A stretch of 64,000 nt of DNA from an uncultured Prevotellaceae bacterium (GTDB lineage Bacteria > Bacteroidota > Bacteroidia > Bacteroidales > Muribaculaceae), in the NCBI GenBank assembly GCA_900320245.1, contig ONRP01000005.1, forward strand, positions 40,688 through 104,687, in the 5' to 3' direction. Positions 43,182 through 52,401 of this stretch are shown here, in pieces. A program made the position numbers and the translations under genes. The notes under the pieces were generated by a model. It did no database searches. It saw nothing but the letters and a program-made list of their open reading frames with translations, and had not been told where the DNA came from. Every line of letters begins with the position of its first letter. Positions within the stretch are counted from its first letter, which is position 1.

Positions 43182-44420
43182 TTATTGTGCCAATTCGTTG
43201 ATGGTGAACCCTGCATCGCGCAGGTGCCGCCAGAAGCCGGGGTAGGATTTGTCGACTACCGCGGCATCGGTGATGACCAGTCCCGGGAATCTCGCCGCGG
43301 CAGGGGCGAATGCCATAGCCATGCGGTGGTCGCCGTGCGGGTCGATGACGGGTGGATTGCAGGTGACGGCAACGCGCTCGCCGTACCATGAGATGGCGTC
43401 CTCGCCCTCAATCTTCAGGACGTAACCCAGTTTCAGCAACTCGTCGCGCAGGACCTCGATGCGGTTGCTCTCTTTGTGCTTGAGGTTGCGCACGCCCGTC
43501 ATGCGGAACGACCGCTCGAGCAGGCACATCAGCACCGTCCACGAGGGGACCAGGTCGGGCGTGGCTGCCATGTCGGCAAAGCAGGAACAGCAGCAGCCGA
43601 TGAAGTGGCTCGTATCGAGGGTCGCTCCCTGGGCATCAAAACGGGTGTCGATGCCCAGCCGCCTGCCCAGTTCCACCAGTCGGGCGTCGCCCTGGATGCT
43701 GTCGGCCACGAGTCCCTTGAGGGTGAGGGTGGAGCCGGGAAGCACCGCCCCGAGGGCATACCACGGCGCGGCAGCGCTCCAGTCGCCCTCAACGATGTAG
43801 TCGTTGCCCGCATATCCCGCGCCGATGGTGATGCAGTTGCCCGTGATGTCGACGCTGGCGCCCATGTCGCGCATGACCGAAGCGGTCATGTGGATGTAGG
43901 GTGCCGACACGATGTCGCCCTCGAGGCCGATGGAGCCGCCCCCGATGACGGGCATAATCATCATCACGGCCGAAATGAACTGTGAACTCACGCCGCCGTC
44001 CATCACTACCTCGCCGCCGTGCAGTGCCTTACCCGTGATGAGCAATGGCGGGAAACCGTCCTCGCCCCGGTTACTGATGTCGGCCCCCAGCGACCTTAAC
44101 GCATCGACGAGCACGCCGATGGGGCGCTGGCGCATGCGCTGGTTGCCGTCGAGGGTGACGGTGAGGCCTTGTCGCGTGGCGAAGTAGGCCGTGAGAAACC
44201 GCATAGCCGTTCCCGAACCTTCGATATTGATGGGTGTGTTGGTGTTGTGTGCCAGAGCCTTGACCATCACGGCAGTGTCGTCGCACAAGGCGGGATGGAG
44301 CACCTGGGGCCGGTCGTCGCACAGGGCTTGGATGAGCAGCGCGCGGTTGGTGATGCTCTTGGAGAAGGGTAGGGCGATAGTCGCGCTTGCCCGTTGCGGT
44401 GCCGTCAGTTGCAGGTTCAT
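43182..44420 (-). CDS. aroA: 3-phosphoshikimate 1-carboxyvinyltransferase (EPSP synthase)
   Basis: A 412-aa shikimate-pathway enzyme joining PEP to shikimate 3-phosphate. LPFSKSITNRALLIQAL (from 18), IEGSGTAMRF, QRMRQRPIGVLVDALRSLGA, GGVSSQFISAVMM, TPDLVPSW, LKHKESNRIEVL and PHGDHRMAMAF are family signatures. The usual KETDR is KESNR, a conservative variant, and a CCCSC run precedes the acidic active-site loop. It overlaps cvpA by 4 nt. Confidence 0.95.
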   Translation of the reverse strand: MNLQLTAPQRASATIALPFSKSITNRALLIQALCDDRPQVLHPALCDDTAVMVKALAHNTNTPINIEGSGTAMRFLTAYFATRQGLTVTLDGNQRMRQRPIGVLVDALRSLGADISNRGEDGFPPLLITGKALHGGEVVMDGGVSSQFISAVMMIMPVIGGGSIGLEGDIVSAPYIHMTASVMRDMGASVDITGNCITIGAGYAGNDYIVEGDWSAAAPWYALGAVLPGSTLTLKGLVADSIQGDARLVELGRRLGIDTRFDAQGATLDTSHFIGCCCSCFADMAATPDLVPSWTVLMCLLERSFRMTGVRNLKHKESNRIEVLRDELLKLGYVLKIEGEDAISWYGERVAVTCNPPVIDPHGDHRMAMAFAPAAARFPGLVITDAAVVDKSYPGFWRHLRDAGFTINELAQ

Positions 44421-44971
44421 GGCTGGGGAGTGGTGATTTCGATGCTGTCGCGGTACAGTTTCAACGAGTCGCTGGGCATCTTGTCGCTGCCCAGCACACG
44501 CGGCATCAGGTCGAGAGTGAACTCGTAGGGCTTGTTGTTGAACATGTGCTTGGTGCCGAAGGTGTCCATGTCGGGATTGATGGCGAAGAGCAGGTTGAGC
44601 ACGATGCTCACGATGAACGCATACTTGAACAGGAACAGCAGCGCGCCGCCCAAGTGGTCGACAAAGCCCAGTTTGGTAGCCTTCAGGATTTTCTTGGAGA
44701 GTCGCATGGCGAGCCTGATGACCAGCATCACAATCAGGAATGCAAAGGCCAGTGACACCGTCTTGACGGTAACGCTCGACAGTGGCCAGTCGGCTGCGCT
44801 GGGCACGATGGCAAGGAAGATATCCTGCACCAGGTCACCGAACTTGTAGCACAGCAGGATGGCAGCGACCCACGACACGAGCGATGCCAACTGCTTGACA
44901 AGTCCCTTGCTGTAGCCCACGACGATGGCACCCAGCAGAATCAGTATCAATAGAATGTCGACAAACGTCAT
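44417..44971 (-). CDS. CvpA family membrane protein
   Basis: 184 aa. Four hydrophobic helices: VDILLILILLGAIVVGYSKG, LASLVSWVAAILLCYKFG, VSLAFAFLIVMLVIRLAM, LLFLFKYAFIVSIVLNLLFA. GYSKGLVKQLASL and the following pattern are the CvpA signature (colicin V production family, role in envelope homeostasis not settled). Sits between aroA and two cell-wall hydrolases. Confidence 0.88.
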   Translation of the reverse strand: MTFVDILLILILLGAIVVGYSKGLVKQLASLVSWVAAILLCYKFGDLVQDIFLAIVPSAADWPLSSVTVKTVSLAFAFLIVMLVIRLAMRLSKKILKATKLGFVDHLGGALLFLFKYAFIVSIVLNLLFAINPDMDTFGTKHMFNNKPYEFTLDLMPRVLGSDKMPSDSLKLYRDSIEITTPQP

Positions 44972-44985
44972 GGTTTCGGTGTCAG

Positions 44986-45750
44986 TTAATCGTTGATGGA
45001 ATCGTTCTTGGGGAGCATGATTTCGTCAATCCATCCGTCCTTGCGGTACCGGCACAGGTCCACATAGGCGTCGATGCCGGGAATGATGCCCGTCTCGCTG
45101 TATTGCCAGATGGTGTAATGGCCCTCCCAGTTGATTTCGGGCTCGCTGTTGGAGTAGCGGCCGATGTAGAGGTGGCGGTTGTTGAAGTGGGGCGTGAGGT
45201 TCTTGTTGTAGAATCCCATCGTGCTGTAGATCATCGGCTGCACGCCGTAGAGCCTCTCAGTGAGATGGCAGAATTTCTCCACGCTGTCGATGAGTTGGCT
45301 GCGCGACCACTCGCCGCGGGTCTCGACGTCGAGCATGGGCACGAGGTCCTGAATGCGCGGCAGCGCGAACTTGCTGAAGTTGTCGAACTGCTCGTCGATC
45401 GACGAGGTGGGGCTCAGGTAGTGGTAACTGCCCACCAGCAGGCCGTGGCGATGGGCCTGCGTCAGGTTGTGGGCGTAGTGGGGTGATCGGTAGGTAGCAC
45501 CCTCGGTGGCCTTGATGTAGACAAAGCGGATGTTCTTGTCGCTGCTCACCTTGGCCCAGTCGATGAATCCCTGGTGGCTGGAGATGTCGATGCCGTCATA
45601 GGGCGCCTGCTCGTTGCGTGGGGCCACTTGCGGCTTGTTGCCGATGGCCTTGGGCTGCTGCCCTTGTCCGCAGGAACACAACACAAGCATCACTGCCAAC
45701 GCCGTTGAAAGCATTGGTGCAGATTGCCTGATGTTGGACGACTTAATCAT
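44986..45750 (-). CDS. GH25 muramidase lipoprotein
   Basis: 254 aa. Signal with lipobox MLVLCSCGQG. The GH25 lysozyme domain (about 50-245) has YDGIDISSHQGFIDW with the first catalytic Asp, FVYIKATEGATY, GSYHYLSP, VPMLDVETRGEW (Asp and Glu pair) and IGRYSNSEPEINW. Cleaves the peptidoglycan glycan backbone. The start (ATG at 45750) overlaps the end of the preceding GH25 gene by 8 nt. Paralogue of that gene but without its long tails. Confidence 0.9.
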   Translation of the reverse strand: MIKSSNIRQSAPMLSTALAVMLVLCSCGQGQQPKAIGNKPQVAPRNEQAPYDGIDISSHQGFIDWAKVSSDKNIRFVYIKATEGATYRSPHYAHNLTQAHRHGLLVGSYHYLSPTSSIDEQFDNFSKFALPRIQDLVPMLDVETRGEWSRSQLIDSVEKFCHLTERLYGVQPMIYSTMGFYNKNLTPHFNNRHLYIGRYSNSEPEINWEGHYTIWQYSETGIIPGIDAYVDLCRYRKDGWIDEIMLPKNDSIND

Positions 45751-47230
45751 TGTCGGCCGAACTTTTATTGGTTTTACGGCCTTGTTGTTGAGCGTTGCGG
45801 ATGCTGTCGTTGCGTTGTGACTGCGACAGTTTGGAATTGTTGTTTTGAGTGAAACTGGCCGACTTTTTGGGCTTGCTGGCTTTGTTCTGGGCCTTCTGCT
45901 GCTTGGCCTGCTTGGCCTTTTGTGCCTCGGCTTTGCGTTTTGCCTTGGCGTCGGCTTCTTTCTTGGCAGCATCTTCGCGGGCCTTCTGCCGCTGCTGCTC
46001 CTTCTTTATGCGTTCTTTCTTCTCGGCCTCTTTCTTCTCGGCTTCGGCCTTCTTCTTGGCCTCATCCTCCTTCATTTTCTTGTTGCGCTCCTTGTCCTTT
46101 TTCTCTTTTTCGGCCTTTTTCTTGGCTTCTTCTTGCTGTTTCTTGGACTGGGTGGGAGTGGGCTTGGGCTTTTCTTCCTTCATGTTGACCTGTGAGGGTT
46201 TCTCCTTGTGGTCAACAGCGTCCCTGACGCTGCTCTTGGGTTTGGCCTTGCTGGGATTGTACATGATGTCCTTGATGGTGCATCCCTTGTTGAAGCGGCT
46301 CAGGTCCACCTCGCCGTAGTTGCCCTTCACGGCCTTGAAGTATCCGCAGTCCGAGAACTGCCACAGAATCCACTTGTAGCCGATGTTGGGCTGGTTGGAG
46401 TTGTACTTGGCGATGAACAGGGGATACTCGGCAAATGCGCGTCCCAGGTGCTTGGTGAAGAACCTCTCGCTGGTATAGATCATGGGCTTGCAGCCGTAGT
46501 AGTCTTCGAGCAGGTCGGCAAACACCTTGAGGCTGTCGCGCAGTTGCTGCGACGACCACTGCTTGCACACCTCCACATCGATGATGGGCAGCAGGTCCTG
46601 CTCGTCGCGGTTGGCATTGCGCACGAAGTTCTGGAATTGTGCCCTGGCGCTCGACCTGTTGGTCAGGAAGTGGTAACTGCCCACCTTGAAACCATACTTG
46701 CGGGCATTGCGGATGTTCTCCTTGTAGCGGGGGTCGACATAGTCGCTGCCCTCGGTAGCCTTGATGTAGACGTACTTGATGTGGGGATTCTTCTTGAGTT
46801 CCTCCCAGTTGATGGTGCCCTGGTGCTTGGACACGTCGATACCGTCAAACTGGGTATTGTCGGTATTGACCTTGTTGCGGGGCTTGGGTTTGGGAGCCTC
46901 GGCTTTTTTGGTGGTGTCGTTGGTCGGGACATTGGACTGCTGGGGGGCCGGTTTGGTGGCCTCCGGCTTTTTCTCGGCCGGCTTTGCAGCAGGAGTCTCG
47001 GCTTTTTGAGTGGTATTCTTGTTGTCAGTCTTCTTAGTGTCCTTGTTGTCGGCCTTCTTGTTGTCCTTGGTATTGTCGGCTTTTTTATTATCGTTGCCTT
47101 TTTGGCCTTTTTCCTGCACACGGGTGCGGGTAGGCTTATTGACGTCACCGTTCTTCTGTGCCATCGCCGGCAGCGGCAATGACAACATCAGGACCATAAT
47201 AAGAATGCTATATATCGTACTTTTGCGCAT
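45743..47230 (-). CDS. GH25 muramidase with Lys-rich flanks
   Basis: 495 aa from the ATG at 47230. Signal MRKSTIYSILIMVLMLSLPLPAMA. Residues 26-125 are a Lys/Asp/Asn/Thr/Pro-rich linker with repeated DNKKADNKD. The GH25 domain at 128-318 has FDGIDVSKHQGTINW, YVYIKATEGSDY and PIIDVEVCKQW (Asp218, Glu220). Residues 350-455 are Lys/Glu/Ala-rich and strongly helical, then a polar tail. The flanks resemble wall-binding or TolA-like spacers. First gene of a five-gene operon ending in the exported phosphoesterase. Confidence 0.9.
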   Translation of the reverse strand: MRKSTIYSILIMVLMLSLPLPAMAQKNGDVNKPTRTRVQEKGQKGNDNKKADNTKDNKKADNKDTKKTDNKNTTQKAETPAAKPAEKKPEATKPAPQQSNVPTNDTTKKAEAPKPKPRNKVNTDNTQFDGIDVSKHQGTINWEELKKNPHIKYVYIKATEGSDYVDPRYKENIRNARKYGFKVGSYHFLTNRSSARAQFQNFVRNANRDEQDLLPIIDVEVCKQWSSQQLRDSLKVFADLLEDYYGCKPMIYTSERFFTKHLGRAFAEYPLFIAKYNSNQPNIGYKWILWQFSDCGYFKAVKGNYGEVDLSRFNKGCTIKDIMYNPSKAKPKSSVRDAVDHKEKPSQVNMKEEKPKPTPTQSKKQQEEAKKKAEKEKKDKERNKKMKEDEAKKKAEAEKKEAEKKERIKKEQQRQKAREDAAKKEADAKAKRKAEAQKAKQAKQQKAQNKASKPKKSASFTQNNNSKLSQSQRNDSIRNAQQQGRKTNKSSADND

Positions 47231-47273
47231 ATCAGATATTCGTTCAGGGTATTCTTTGGAAAAATTGTGGGTG

Positions 47274-47306
47274 CAAAGATACAAATAAAACCCGTAATCC
47301 GGTCAA
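47274..47306 (-). promoter_or_regulatory. Promoter of the GH25-cvpA-aroA operon
   Basis: On the minus strand TTG (47306-47304), 22 nt, TATCTTTG (47281-47274). Supports the start at 47230. Confidence 0.5.
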
Positions 47307-47552
47307 GATATAAGTGAAAAGATGTTTTTTCAGGTTTGGCCCAAAGTGTACGTGGGTGCTGCAGTGTGTAGAATAAACAAAAACTTTGTTTTTCGTTTTG
47401 TTCTTCGCTCGCCCGAACCATCGTTCCCCTGCGGCGCTATGCGCCTCTGGCAAGATAGGCTGCGGCTCGGAAATGCTCAAATAAATTTAGATAATGTTGG
47501 CTGCGCCTCAGTTATTAAAAACAAGTTTTTATGGCGTTTGGCTTGCACAAAA
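47307..47552. other. Non-coding repeat-like stretch before rnr
   Basis: Holds the segments GGCTGCGGCTCGGAAATGCT, GGCTGCGCCTCAG and GGCATTTCGCTCGCCTTGCA, which resemble intergenic sequence commonly seen before promoters in Bacteroidales genomes. No gene. Confidence 0.4.
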
Positions 47553-47584
47553 TTTGGCATTTCGCTCGCCTTGCACTATCTTTG
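47553..47584 (+). promoter_or_regulatory. Promoter of the rnr-mtaB-GT2-reductase operon
   Basis: TTTG (47553-47556), 20 nt, TATCTTTG (47577-47584): exact consensus. Start near 47591, 34-nt leader. Confidence 0.75.
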
Positions 47585-47624
47585 TAGGTTAAACAAAAAA
47601 CAGAAAAGAAAAAGAATCCGAGAT

Positions 47625-50027
47625 ATGGCAAAAAAGAGAGGATTAGAATCATTGAAACAGGAGCGTCGTGAGTTCCACGACAGAGTCATCAATTTCTTCA
47701 ACGAGCAGGGCGAGGCACCGTTCAACTACAAGCAGGTGTCATCGGCAGTGGGTGCCAACACGCCCAAGCGCCGCACGCTCATCGTCGAGATTCTGGAGCA
47801 GTTGGCCGTGGACGGCTTCCTGGTTCAGGTGGGGCCTGGCCGCTACAAGGCTGTCGGCCGCTCGTCGGTGGCCGAGGGTATCTTCATCCGCCGCAGCAAC
47901 GGCAAGAACAGTGTCGATACCGCCAGCGATGACGGGCAGCCCATCATGGTAGCCGAGCGCAACTCGATGCACGCCCTGAACGGCGACCGCGTGCTGGTAC
48001 ACATCAGCGCTGCACGTGCCGGTCTGGAACCCGAGGCCGAGGTGGTGAAGATTCTGGAGCGCAAGGAGCAGGTGTTTGTCGGAACGCTGCAGGTGCTGAA
48101 GTACTTCGCCCAGTTGGCCACCGACAGCAAGTTCCTGGCCACCGACATCTTCATCCCGCTGGACAAACTCGCGGGCGGCAAGACCGGCGACAAGGTCGTT
48201 GTCAAGATTGTGGACTGGCCCGAGGATGCCAACACGCCCATCGGCGAGGTGGTTGATGTGCTGGGTGTCGCCGGCGAGAACAATGCCGAGATTCACGCTA
48301 TCCTTGCCGAGTTCGGCCTGCCCTACAAGTATCCCGAGAATGTCACCGAGGCCGCCGAGGCCCTCGACGACGGCATCACGCCCGAGGAGATTGCCCGCCG
48401 CCGCGATATGCGCGACGTGACCACCTTCACCATCGACCCTGCCGACGCCAAGGATTTTGACGATGCCCTGTCAATCCAGAAACTGAAAAACGGCAACTGG
48501 GAAGTTGGCGTCCACATCGCCGACGTGAGCCACTATGTGACGCCTGGTTCCATCATCGACAAGGAGGCCTATGAGCGCGCCACGTCGGTCTATCTGGTGG
48601 ACCGCACTATCCCCATGCTGCCCGAGAAACTGTGTAACAACATCTGCTCGTTGCGCCCCGACGAGGATAAACTCACCCACTCGGTGGTTATGGAGATGGA
48701 TGCCGAGGCCAACGTGAAGAAGTACAAAATCTGCCACACGGTGACCCGCAGCGACAGGCGCTTCTCCTATGAGGAGGCCCAGCAGATTCTGGAGACCGGC
48801 AAGGGTGACCTGGCCGACGAACTCGCCGTGCTCAACGAGATGGCCAAGCAACTGCGCCGCCGCCGGTTTGACGAGGGCGGTTCGGTGTCGTTCAACCGCG
48901 AGGAAATCAAGTTTGACATCGACGAGACGGGCAAGCCCACCGCAGTACACGTCCACGTGGCGCAGGACGCCAACAAACTCATCGAGGAGTTTATGCTGTT
49001 GGCCAACTGCAAAGTGGCCGAGCACATCGGCAAGGTGCCCAAGAACAAGACCGCCAAGGCCATGGTCTACCGCGTGCATGACCAGCCCGACCTGGACAAG
49101 TTGCAGAACTTTGCCGACATCGCCGCCCACTTCGGCTACAAGGTGCGCACCAAGGGCTCCGGCCGTGATATCAACAAGTCGATCAACAAGATGCTCGAGC
49201 AGGCCAAGGGCAAACCCGAGGAGGAGATGCTCGCCATCCTGGCCATCCGCTCGATGGCCAAGGCCGTCTACAGCGCCACCAACATCGGACACTACGGCTT
49301 GGCCTTTGACTACTACACCCACTTCACCTCTCCCATCCGCCGCTATCCCGACCTGACGGTACACCGCCTGCTCGACAAGTATGCTGCCGGCGAGAAGAGC
49401 GTCGACCCCGTGAAACTCGAGGACCAGTGCAAGCACATGAGTGCCCAGGAGCAACTCGCTGCCAATGCCGAGCGCGCCTCGATCAAGTACAAGGAGGTTG
49501 AGTTCATGGGTCAGCGACTGGGCGGCGTGTTCACCGGCCACATCTCGGGAGTTACCGAGTGGGGACTGTATGTGGAACTCGACGAGACCCATTGCGAGGG
49601 TCTGGTCGGCATCCGTGGCCTGGACGACGACTTCTATGAGTTTGACGAGAAGAACTACTGTATCCGTGGCCGCCGTCGCGGCAAGGTCTATCGGCTGGGC
49701 GATACCATCACCATCCAGGTGGCCCGGGCTGACCTGATCAAGAAGCAACTCGACTTTGTACTCGTCGACAAGGAGAATCCCGCCGGCACCCACCGCATCG
49801 ACACCGAGCCCATTACCGAACAGAACAGCCGCAGCACCAGCGGGCGCCTGTCGCGTGACGAGCGCCAGCGCCAGCAGTATGAGGGCGGCAGCGCATCGCG
49901 CCGCCAGCAACGCGGTGCCCGTGGCAACAGCACCCGCCGCCAGGCCCGTGAGGCCCGCGACAGTAAACCCGGCAAACCCGGCCGCAAGTCAGGCCGTTCA
50001 GGCAAACCCCGTGGCCGCAAGAGATAA
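47625..50027 (+). CDS. rnr: Ribonuclease R
   Basis: An 800-aa 3'-5' exoribonuclease. N-terminal winged-helix (FNYKQVSSAVGANTPKRRTL), cold-shock domains, and the RNB catalytic domain with DPADAKDFDDALS (metal-binding aspartates) and TVHRLLDKY. The S1 domain (GVFTGHISGVTEWGLYVELD) is followed by a 70-residue Arg/Lys/Gly-rich tail. The start is set at 47625 (MAKKRGLESLKQ), just after a consensus promoter; the upstream in-frame extension to 47322 is non-coding. Confidence 0.95.
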   Translation: MAKKRGLESLKQERREFHDRVINFFNEQGEAPFNYKQVSSAVGANTPKRRTLIVEILEQLAVDGFLVQVGPGRYKAVGRSSVAEGIFIRRSNGKNSVDTASDDGQPIMVAERNSMHALNGDRVLVHISAARAGLEPEAEVVKILERKEQVFVGTLQVLKYFAQLATDSKFLATDIFIPLDKLAGGKTGDKVVVKIVDWPEDANTPIGEVVDVLGVAGENNAEIHAILAEFGLPYKYPENVTEAAEALDDGITPEEIARRRDMRDVTTFTIDPADAKDFDDALSIQKLKNGNWEVGVHIADVSHYVTPGSIIDKEAYERATSVYLVDRTIPMLPEKLCNNICSLRPDEDKLTHSVVMEMDAEANVKKYKICHTVTRSDRRFSYEEAQQILETGKGDLADELAVLNEMAKQLRRRRFDEGGSVSFNREEIKFDIDETGKPTAVHVHVAQDANKLIEEFMLLANCKVAEHIGKVPKNKTAKAMVYRVHDQPDLDKLQNFADIAAHFGYKVRTKGSGRDINKSINKMLEQAKGKPEEEMLAILAIRSMAKAVYSATNIGHYGLAFDYYTHFTSPIRRYPDLTVHRLLDKYAAGEKSVDPVKLEDQCKHMSAQEQLAANAERASIKYKEVEFMGQRLGGVFTGHISGVTEWGLYVELDETHCEGLVGIRGLDDDFYEFDEKNYCIRGRRRGKVYRLGDTITIQVARADLIKKQLDFVLVDKENPAGTHRIDTEPITEQNSRSTSGRLSRDERQRQQYEGGSASRRQQRGARGNSTRRQAREARDSKPGKPGRKSGRSGKPRGRKR

Positions 50028-51338
50028 ATGAACGACGTGCCAGTACATAAGGTAAAACTCGAGACGTTGGGCTGCAAACTCAACTTCTCGGAAACCGCTA
50101 CCATGCAGTCGCTGCTCGCCGAACACGGCATCGAGCCGGTAGGCAAGGGCGAGGTGCCCGACGTGTGCGTGGTCAACACCTGCAGTGTGACCGCACTGGC
50201 CGACAGCAAGTGCCGCCAGCACATCCGCCACCTCATCCGTCAGTATCCTGACGCCCTGATTGTGGTCACCGGCTGCTATGCCCAACTCAAGGGCAAGGAA
50301 ATATCAGAAATTCCCGGTGTGGATATCGTATTGGGCAGCGAGCACAAGACCGATATCGCCAGGTATGTGCTGCAGTGGTTCGACGACCGGCAGCAACGGC
50401 TGGAGGTGACTCCCGCGTTGGATATCCGCTCGTTCTCGCCCTCGTGTGACCGCGGTGACCGCACCCGCTATTGGCTCAAGGTGCAGGACGGCTGTGACTA
50501 CTGGTGCAGTTACTGTACCATCCCTGCCGCCCGCGGGCGCAGCCGCAGCGGCACCATTGCCGCCCTCACCGCCCAGGCCCGTGAGGTGGCCGCCGAGGGT
50601 GGCAAGGAAATCGTCATCACTGGTGTGAACATCGGCGACTTCGGCAAGAACACGGGCGAGTCGTTCCTCGACCTGCTGAAGGCCCTTGACGGTATCGAGG
50701 GCATTGAGCGTTACCGCATTTCGTCGATCGAGCCCGACCTGTTGACCGACGATATCATCGACTGGTGCGCCCGGTCGCGCGCCTTCATGCCGCACTTCCA
50801 CATCCCGCTGCAGAGCGGAAGCGACCCCGTGTTGCAGTTGATGCGTCGCCACTACGACCGCCAGTTGTTTGCCGACAAGGTGATGCGGTGCCGAGAGAAG
50901 ATGCCCGACTGCTTTATCGGGGTAGACGTGATGGTGGGCACCCGTGGCGAGACACCCGACTTGTTTGAGGACAGTTACAACTTCATCGCCGGCCTCGACG
51001 TGCAGCACCTGCACGTGTTCCCCTACAGTGAACGGCCCGGCACGATGGCCTTGCGCATCCCCTACATCGTCACCCAACAGGACAAGCAGGAGCGCGCCGC
51101 GCGCATGATTGCCCTGAGCGACACCAAGCAGGCCGATTTCACTCGCCGCTACCTGGGCACTGTGCGTCCCGTGCTGCTCGAGCATGGCCGCGGCAAGGGC
51201 AAGATGCACGGCTTCACCGACAACTACATCCGCGTGAACGTGGAGCCCGACATGAGCCTCGCCAACCAGGTCGTGAACGTGAAACTGCTGGCCTTGAACG
51301 ACGATTTGAGCGTTGATGCCGAAGTAATTAGGGATTAA
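50028..51338 (+). CDS. mtaB: tRNA t6A37 methylthiotransferase MtaB
   Basis: 436 aa. Radical-SAM methylthiotransferase converting t6A to ms2t6A at tRNA position 37. The N-terminal cluster cysteines are Cys16, Cys52 and Cys83 (LGCKLNFSE, VNTCSVT, VTGCYAQ). The radical-SAM triad is Cys156, Cys160, Cys163 (QDGCDYWCSYCTIP), then ARGRSRSG. The C-terminal TRAM domain ends the protein. LGCKLN rather than LGCPKN favours MtaB over RimO/MiaB. The ATG directly abuts the rnr stop. Confidence 0.93.
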   Translation: MNDVPVHKVKLETLGCKLNFSETATMQSLLAEHGIEPVGKGEVPDVCVVNTCSVTALADSKCRQHIRHLIRQYPDALIVVTGCYAQLKGKEISEIPGVDIVLGSEHKTDIARYVLQWFDDRQQRLEVTPALDIRSFSPSCDRGDRTRYWLKVQDGCDYWCSYCTIPAARGRSRSGTIAALTAQAREVAAEGGKEIVITGVNIGDFGKNTGESFLDLLKALDGIEGIERYRISSIEPDLLTDDIIDWCARSRAFMPHFHIPLQSGSDPVLQLMRRHYDRQLFADKVMRCREKMPDCFIGVDVMVGTRGETPDLFEDSYNFIAGLDVQHLHVFPYSERPGTMALRIPYIVTQQDKQERAARMIALSDTKQADFTRRYLGTVRPVLLEHGRGKGKMHGFTDNYIRVNVEPDMSLANQVVNVKLLALNDDLSVDAEVIRD

Positions 51339-51361
51339 AAACCAAAAACTTAGAAATAATA

Positions 51362-52390
51362 GTGAAACGAGTCGCTGTCATCATATTGAACTGGAACGGA
51401 GCCGGACTGCTGAGGCGCTACCTGCCCACAGTGCTTGAGGGTACCGATGCCGCCATTGCCGACGTCATCGTCGCCGACAACGGCAGCACCGACGAGAGTC
51501 TGCAGGTGCTGAAGGAAGAATTTCCCCAGGTGCGGGTGCTGAAATTTGACAAGAACTACGGTTTTTCCGAGGGGTATAACCTGGCCATCAAGCAGACGAT
51601 GTATCCCTACACCGTGTTGCTCAACAGCGACGTGCGCACGCCGCGGGGCTGGCTCAATCCGCTGCTGGACCACATGGAGCGCTATCCCGATGTGGGAGCC
51701 GTGATGCCTAAAATGCTGCACGACCGCGACGACGGCAAGCAGATGTTTGAATATGCCGGCGCGGCAGGCGGCTACATCGACTGCCACGGCTATCCCTATT
51801 GCCGCGGCCGCATTTTTGAGTTTCTGGAAGAGGACAAGGGCCAGTATGACAATGGTCCCAAGACCGTCTTCTGGGGCTCCGGGGCATGTCTGATGGTTCG
51901 CAGCCAGGTCTACCAGGACCTGGGCGGGCTGGACAAGGATTTCTTTGCCCACATGGAGGAGATTGATCTGTGCTGGCGCATCCGTCTGGCGGGCTACGAG
52001 TTGATGATGGTGCCGTCGAGCCACGTCTATCACCTGGGTGGCGGCAGCCTGCCCCAGGGCAATCCCCGCAAGACCTACCTCAACTTCCGCAACAACCTGT
52101 TGCTGCTGCACAAGAATCTGCCCGCCGGCGAGGGCAAGAAGTTGCTCTTGGTGCGGCGCCTGATGGACACGCTGGCCTTCGGCATGGCGTTGGCCAAGTT
52201 CCACTTCGGTGACGCGTGGGCCATCATTCGTGCCCACCGCGACTTCCGCAAAATGCGCAAGAACTACACCTCGCAGCCCTCGGTCAACCTGCTCAAGACC
52301 TTGCCCGAGGAGCGCGTCAACATCATCACAGCCCACTACCTGAGGGGCGTGAAGCGTTTTTCCCAACTGAAGATACAATCAACACAGTAA
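51362..52390 (+). CDS. Family 2 glycosyltransferase
   Basis: 342 aa, GTG start. GT-A fold: [29 protein letters not shown], the LLNSDVRTP metal site, [20 protein letters not shown] and [16 protein letters not shown] (ED-type catalytic region), which match rhamnosyl/N-acetylglucosaminyl transferases of cell-surface glycan synthesis. The C-terminal helices (about 250-330) probably bind the membrane. It lies 23 bp after mtaB. Sugar unknown. Confidence 0.88.
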   Translation: MKRVAVIILNWNGAGLLRRYLPTVLEGTDAAIADVIVADNGSTDESLQVLKEEFPQVRVLKFDKNYGFSEGYNLAIKQTMYPYTVLLNSDVRTPRGWLNPLLDHMERYPDVGAVMPKMLHDRDDGKQMFEYAGAAGGYIDCHGYPYCRGRIFEFLEEDKGQYDNGPKTVFWGSGACLMVRSQVYQDLGGLDKDFFAHMEEIDLCWRIRLAGYELMMVPSSHVYHLGGGSLPQGNPRKTYLNFRNNLLLLHKNLPAGEGKKLLLVRRLMDTLAFGMALAKFHFGDAWAIIRAHRDFRKMRKNYTSQPSVNLLKTLPEERVNIITAHYLRGVKRFSQLKIQSTQ

Positions 52391-52401
52391 TCAAGCAGGA
52401 T

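Noticed and set aside
47322-47624. 101-codon upstream extension of rnr
   Set aside because: It contains the promoter and repeat-like intergenic sequence; conserved RNase R sequence begins after 47625.
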